From an uncultured Roseibium sp. (GTDB lineage: Bacteria; Pseudomonadota; Alphaproteobacteria; Rhizobiales; Stappiaceae): DNA of 64,000 nt. Location of the stretch: contig NZ_CANLVF010000001.1 of assembly GCF_947494555.1 (NCBI RefSeq), positions 248,001-312,000 on the forward strand, given 5' to 3'. Shown here piece by piece: positions 62,707 to 64,000 of this stretch. The translations under genes and the position numbers were made by a program. A model generated the notes under the pieces. That model ran no database searches. It had not been told where the DNA came from and saw nothing but the letters and a program-made list of their open reading frames with translations. Each line of letters begins with the position of its first letter. Positions within the stretch are counted from its first letter, which is position 1.

Positions 62707-62755
62707 CGCGGGGCCCGCCCAGTCCTCCGGGCAGAGCCCCGCGGCTCTTTCTTTT
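62707..62755 (+). terminator. Attenuating hairpin between binding-protein and permease genes
   Basis: CGCGGGGC at 62707-62714 and GCCCCGCG at 62736-62743 form an 8-base stem with an inner GCCC/GGGC pair, followed by a T-rich run to 62755. In ABC operons such partial terminators let the binding protein be made in excess of the permeases. Confidence 0.65.
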
Positions 62756-62788
62756 CGTCAACCAGCGCCTTGATCGGCAGTGCAGGTA

Positions 62789-63772
62789 ATGCTCGGTTTT
62801 TTATATCGCAGGCTTCTCTACATGATCCCGACCGTCTTTCTGATTTCGGTCGTGACGTTTGCAATCATCCAGCTGCCACCTGGAGACTATCTTGACACCC
62901 TGGCTGCCGAATTGAACGATTCCGGCGGGCTTGATGAAGGCACCATGCAGGCCCTGAGGGACCAGTACGGTCTGGGCCAGCCGATGTATGTCCAGTACAT
63001 CAAATGGATGTCCCAGATTGTTCTGCACGGCGATTTTGGCATCTCCTTTGAAAAGAATGTGCCGGTGAACGATCTGATCTGGGACCGGCTCGCCTGGACC
63101 TTCGGTATTTCGCTGATGACGCTTTTGTTCATCTGGATGACCGCCTTGCCGATCGGCATTTATTCCGCTGTTCGCAAATATTCCTTCGGCGACTATGTCG
63201 CGACCTTCTTTGGCTTTGTCGGCCTGGCGGTGCCGAATTTTCTGCTTGCCCTGGTGATGATGTATCTTGCGTTCAAATATTTCGGGCAGAGCGTCGGGGG
63301 GCTGGTCAGTCCGCAATATCTCGAACAGCCCTGGACCTGGGACAAGTTCATTGATCTGCTGGCGCATATCTGGATGCCGATCGTGGTCGTCGGAACTTCC
63401 GGCGCCGCCGCGCTGATCCGCATCATGCGCGCCAACCTGCTGGACGAATTGTACCGCCCCTACGTGGTGACGGCCCGGGCCAAGGGAATGTCGGAGTTTC
63501 AACTCCTGCTTAAATACCCTGTCCGGGTTGCGCTCAATCCGTTCATCTCGACGATCGGCTGGATCTTGCCAACGCTTGTGTCCGGAGAAATCATCGTCGC
63601 CGTCGTGATGAACCTGCCGACGACGGGACCGCTGCTGCTGCGGGCTCTCCTGGTGCAGGACATGTATCTCGCCGGCTCCCTCATCCTTCTTGTCAGTATC
63701 CTGACGGTGTTCGGCACGCTGATTTCCGACCTGTTGCTGGCCTGGATCGATCCGAGGATCCGATATCAATGA
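62789..63772 (+). CDS. ABC transporter permease, OppB/DppB type
   Basis: This is a 327-residue inner-membrane permease. I prefer the ATG at 62789 (MLGFLYRRLLYMIPTVFLI), the typical opening of the family, to a GTG three codons upstream; neither has a well-spaced ribosome site. About six hydrophobic helices follow, with the coupling loop RIMRANLLDELYRPYVVTARAKGMSE. It pairs with the second permease, whose ATG overlaps its TGA by 4 bases. Together with the family 5 binding protein it forms the importer of the dehydratase operon. ATPase genes must lie to the right of the window. Confidence 0.92.
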   Translation: MLGFLYRRLLYMIPTVFLISVVTFAIIQLPPGDYLDTLAAELNDSGGLDEGTMQALRDQYGLGQPMYVQYIKWMSQIVLHGDFGISFEKNVPVNDLIWDRLAWTFGISLMTLLFIWMTALPIGIYSAVRKYSFGDYVATFFGFVGLAVPNFLLALVMMYLAFKYFGQSVGGLVSPQYLEQPWTWDKFIDLLAHIWMPIVVVGTSGAAALIRIMRANLLDELYRPYVVTARAKGMSEFQLLLKYPVRVALNPFISTIGWILPTLVSGEIIVAVVMNLPTTGPLLLRALLVQDMYLAGSLILLVSILTVFGTLISDLLLAWIDPRIRYQ

Positions 63773-64000
63773 CTGTAGAAACCGTGAGCCAGCCCGTTGA
63801 AAATGCCGAGGAGAGAGCCCCACAGCTTCTGGGGCCATGGGCGCTCATGTGGCGCAAGTTCAAGCGTCACAGGGTTGCTTATGCCAGCTTGTGGGTGACC
63901 GGCCTGATCTACTTCATGGCGCTTTTCGGCGATTTTCTTGCGCCCGAGCAGATCGATGAGACCAATCGGCGCGGCATCTTCGTGCCGCCGCAGGGCATAC
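63769..64000 (+). CDS. ABC transporter permease, OppC/DppC type, partial
   Basis: The ATG at 63769 overlaps the stop of the OppB-type gene (ATGA). About 77 codons are visible before the right edge: a charged N-terminus (MTVETVSQPVENAEERAP), then LMWRKFKRHRVAYASLW and a first membrane helix (LWVTGLIYFMALFGDFLAP). This is the standard opening of OppC-type permeases. The rest lies outside the window. Confidence 0.88.
   Translation, partial: MTVETVSQPVENAEERAPQLLGPWALMWRKFKRHRVAYASLWVTGLIYFMALFGDFLAPEQIDETNRRGIFVPPQGI

Overview
The window is high-GC DNA with coding on both strands. The gene families (TAXI-TRAP and polyamine-type ABC uptake, many LysR regulators, an AzlCD pair, a CGNR regulator, a LuxR solo, a methyl-accepting chemotaxis protein, an enolase-superfamily sugar-acid dehydratase) suggest a free-living, probably marine or host-associated alphaproteobacterium, perhaps of the Stappiaceae/Roseibium kind. 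The taxon is inferred from gene content only. No rRNA, tRNA, CRISPR array or insertion sequence was seen.

Left part (1-9500): a TAXI-TRAP uptake system with a divergent LysR regulator, a large chemotaxis receptor, a LuxR-type regulator with a small exported protein behind it, and a quinone-oxidoreductase-like dehydrogenase divergent from a TetR regulator, with two matching operators between them.

9500-21000 is the most unusual part. A 2648-codon type I-secreted RTX protein carries an AHH-motif nuclease at its N-terminus, then a glycine-rich hydrophobic stretch, a FrpC-like Asp-Pro self-processing calcium module, thousands of residues of RTX-like beta-roll repeats and a C-terminal secretion signal. 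One Imm11-like gene lies just upstream and three more lie downstream on the same strand. The immunity genes and the first ~800 bases of the toxin look AT-richer than the rest, as if the toxic tip and its immunity genes were acquired or swapped as a cassette. No type I exporter is in the window.

21000-38400: a peptidoglycan-binding lysozyme-like protein; a Rieske ferredoxin, amidohydrolase, LysR and ferredoxin-reductase cluster; a decayed luciferase-like gene; then two multi-enzyme proteins without signal peptides (SGNH hydrolase plus M15 peptidase, and serine protease plus EEP nuclease plus lysozyme-like domain); a periplasmic metallo-beta-lactamase-fold protein; a CGNR regulator with paired operators divergent from azlCD; a methyltransferase; an uncharacterised protein; and a PLP enzyme.

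38400-48540 is a minus-strand run of type VI secretion accessory genes: TPR/glycosyltransferase-like, DUF3540, three tandem paralogues of unknown function, a PAAR-like DUF4150 protein, a pentapeptide-repeat protein and a DUF2169-pentapeptide fusion. No structural tss gene or VgrG is present, so this looks like an effector-loading island.

Right part (48800-64000): metabolism and uptake. A LysR regulator is divergent from a guanidinobutyrase/agmatinase-like gene coupled to a Rid protein; a spermidine/putrescine-type ABC importer is divergent from an aminotransferase; a LysE exporter is divergent from an Lrp regulator broken by a one-base frameshift; and a GntR regulator is divergent from an enolase-superfamily dehydratase with an Opp/Dpp-type ABC transporter that runs off the right edge.
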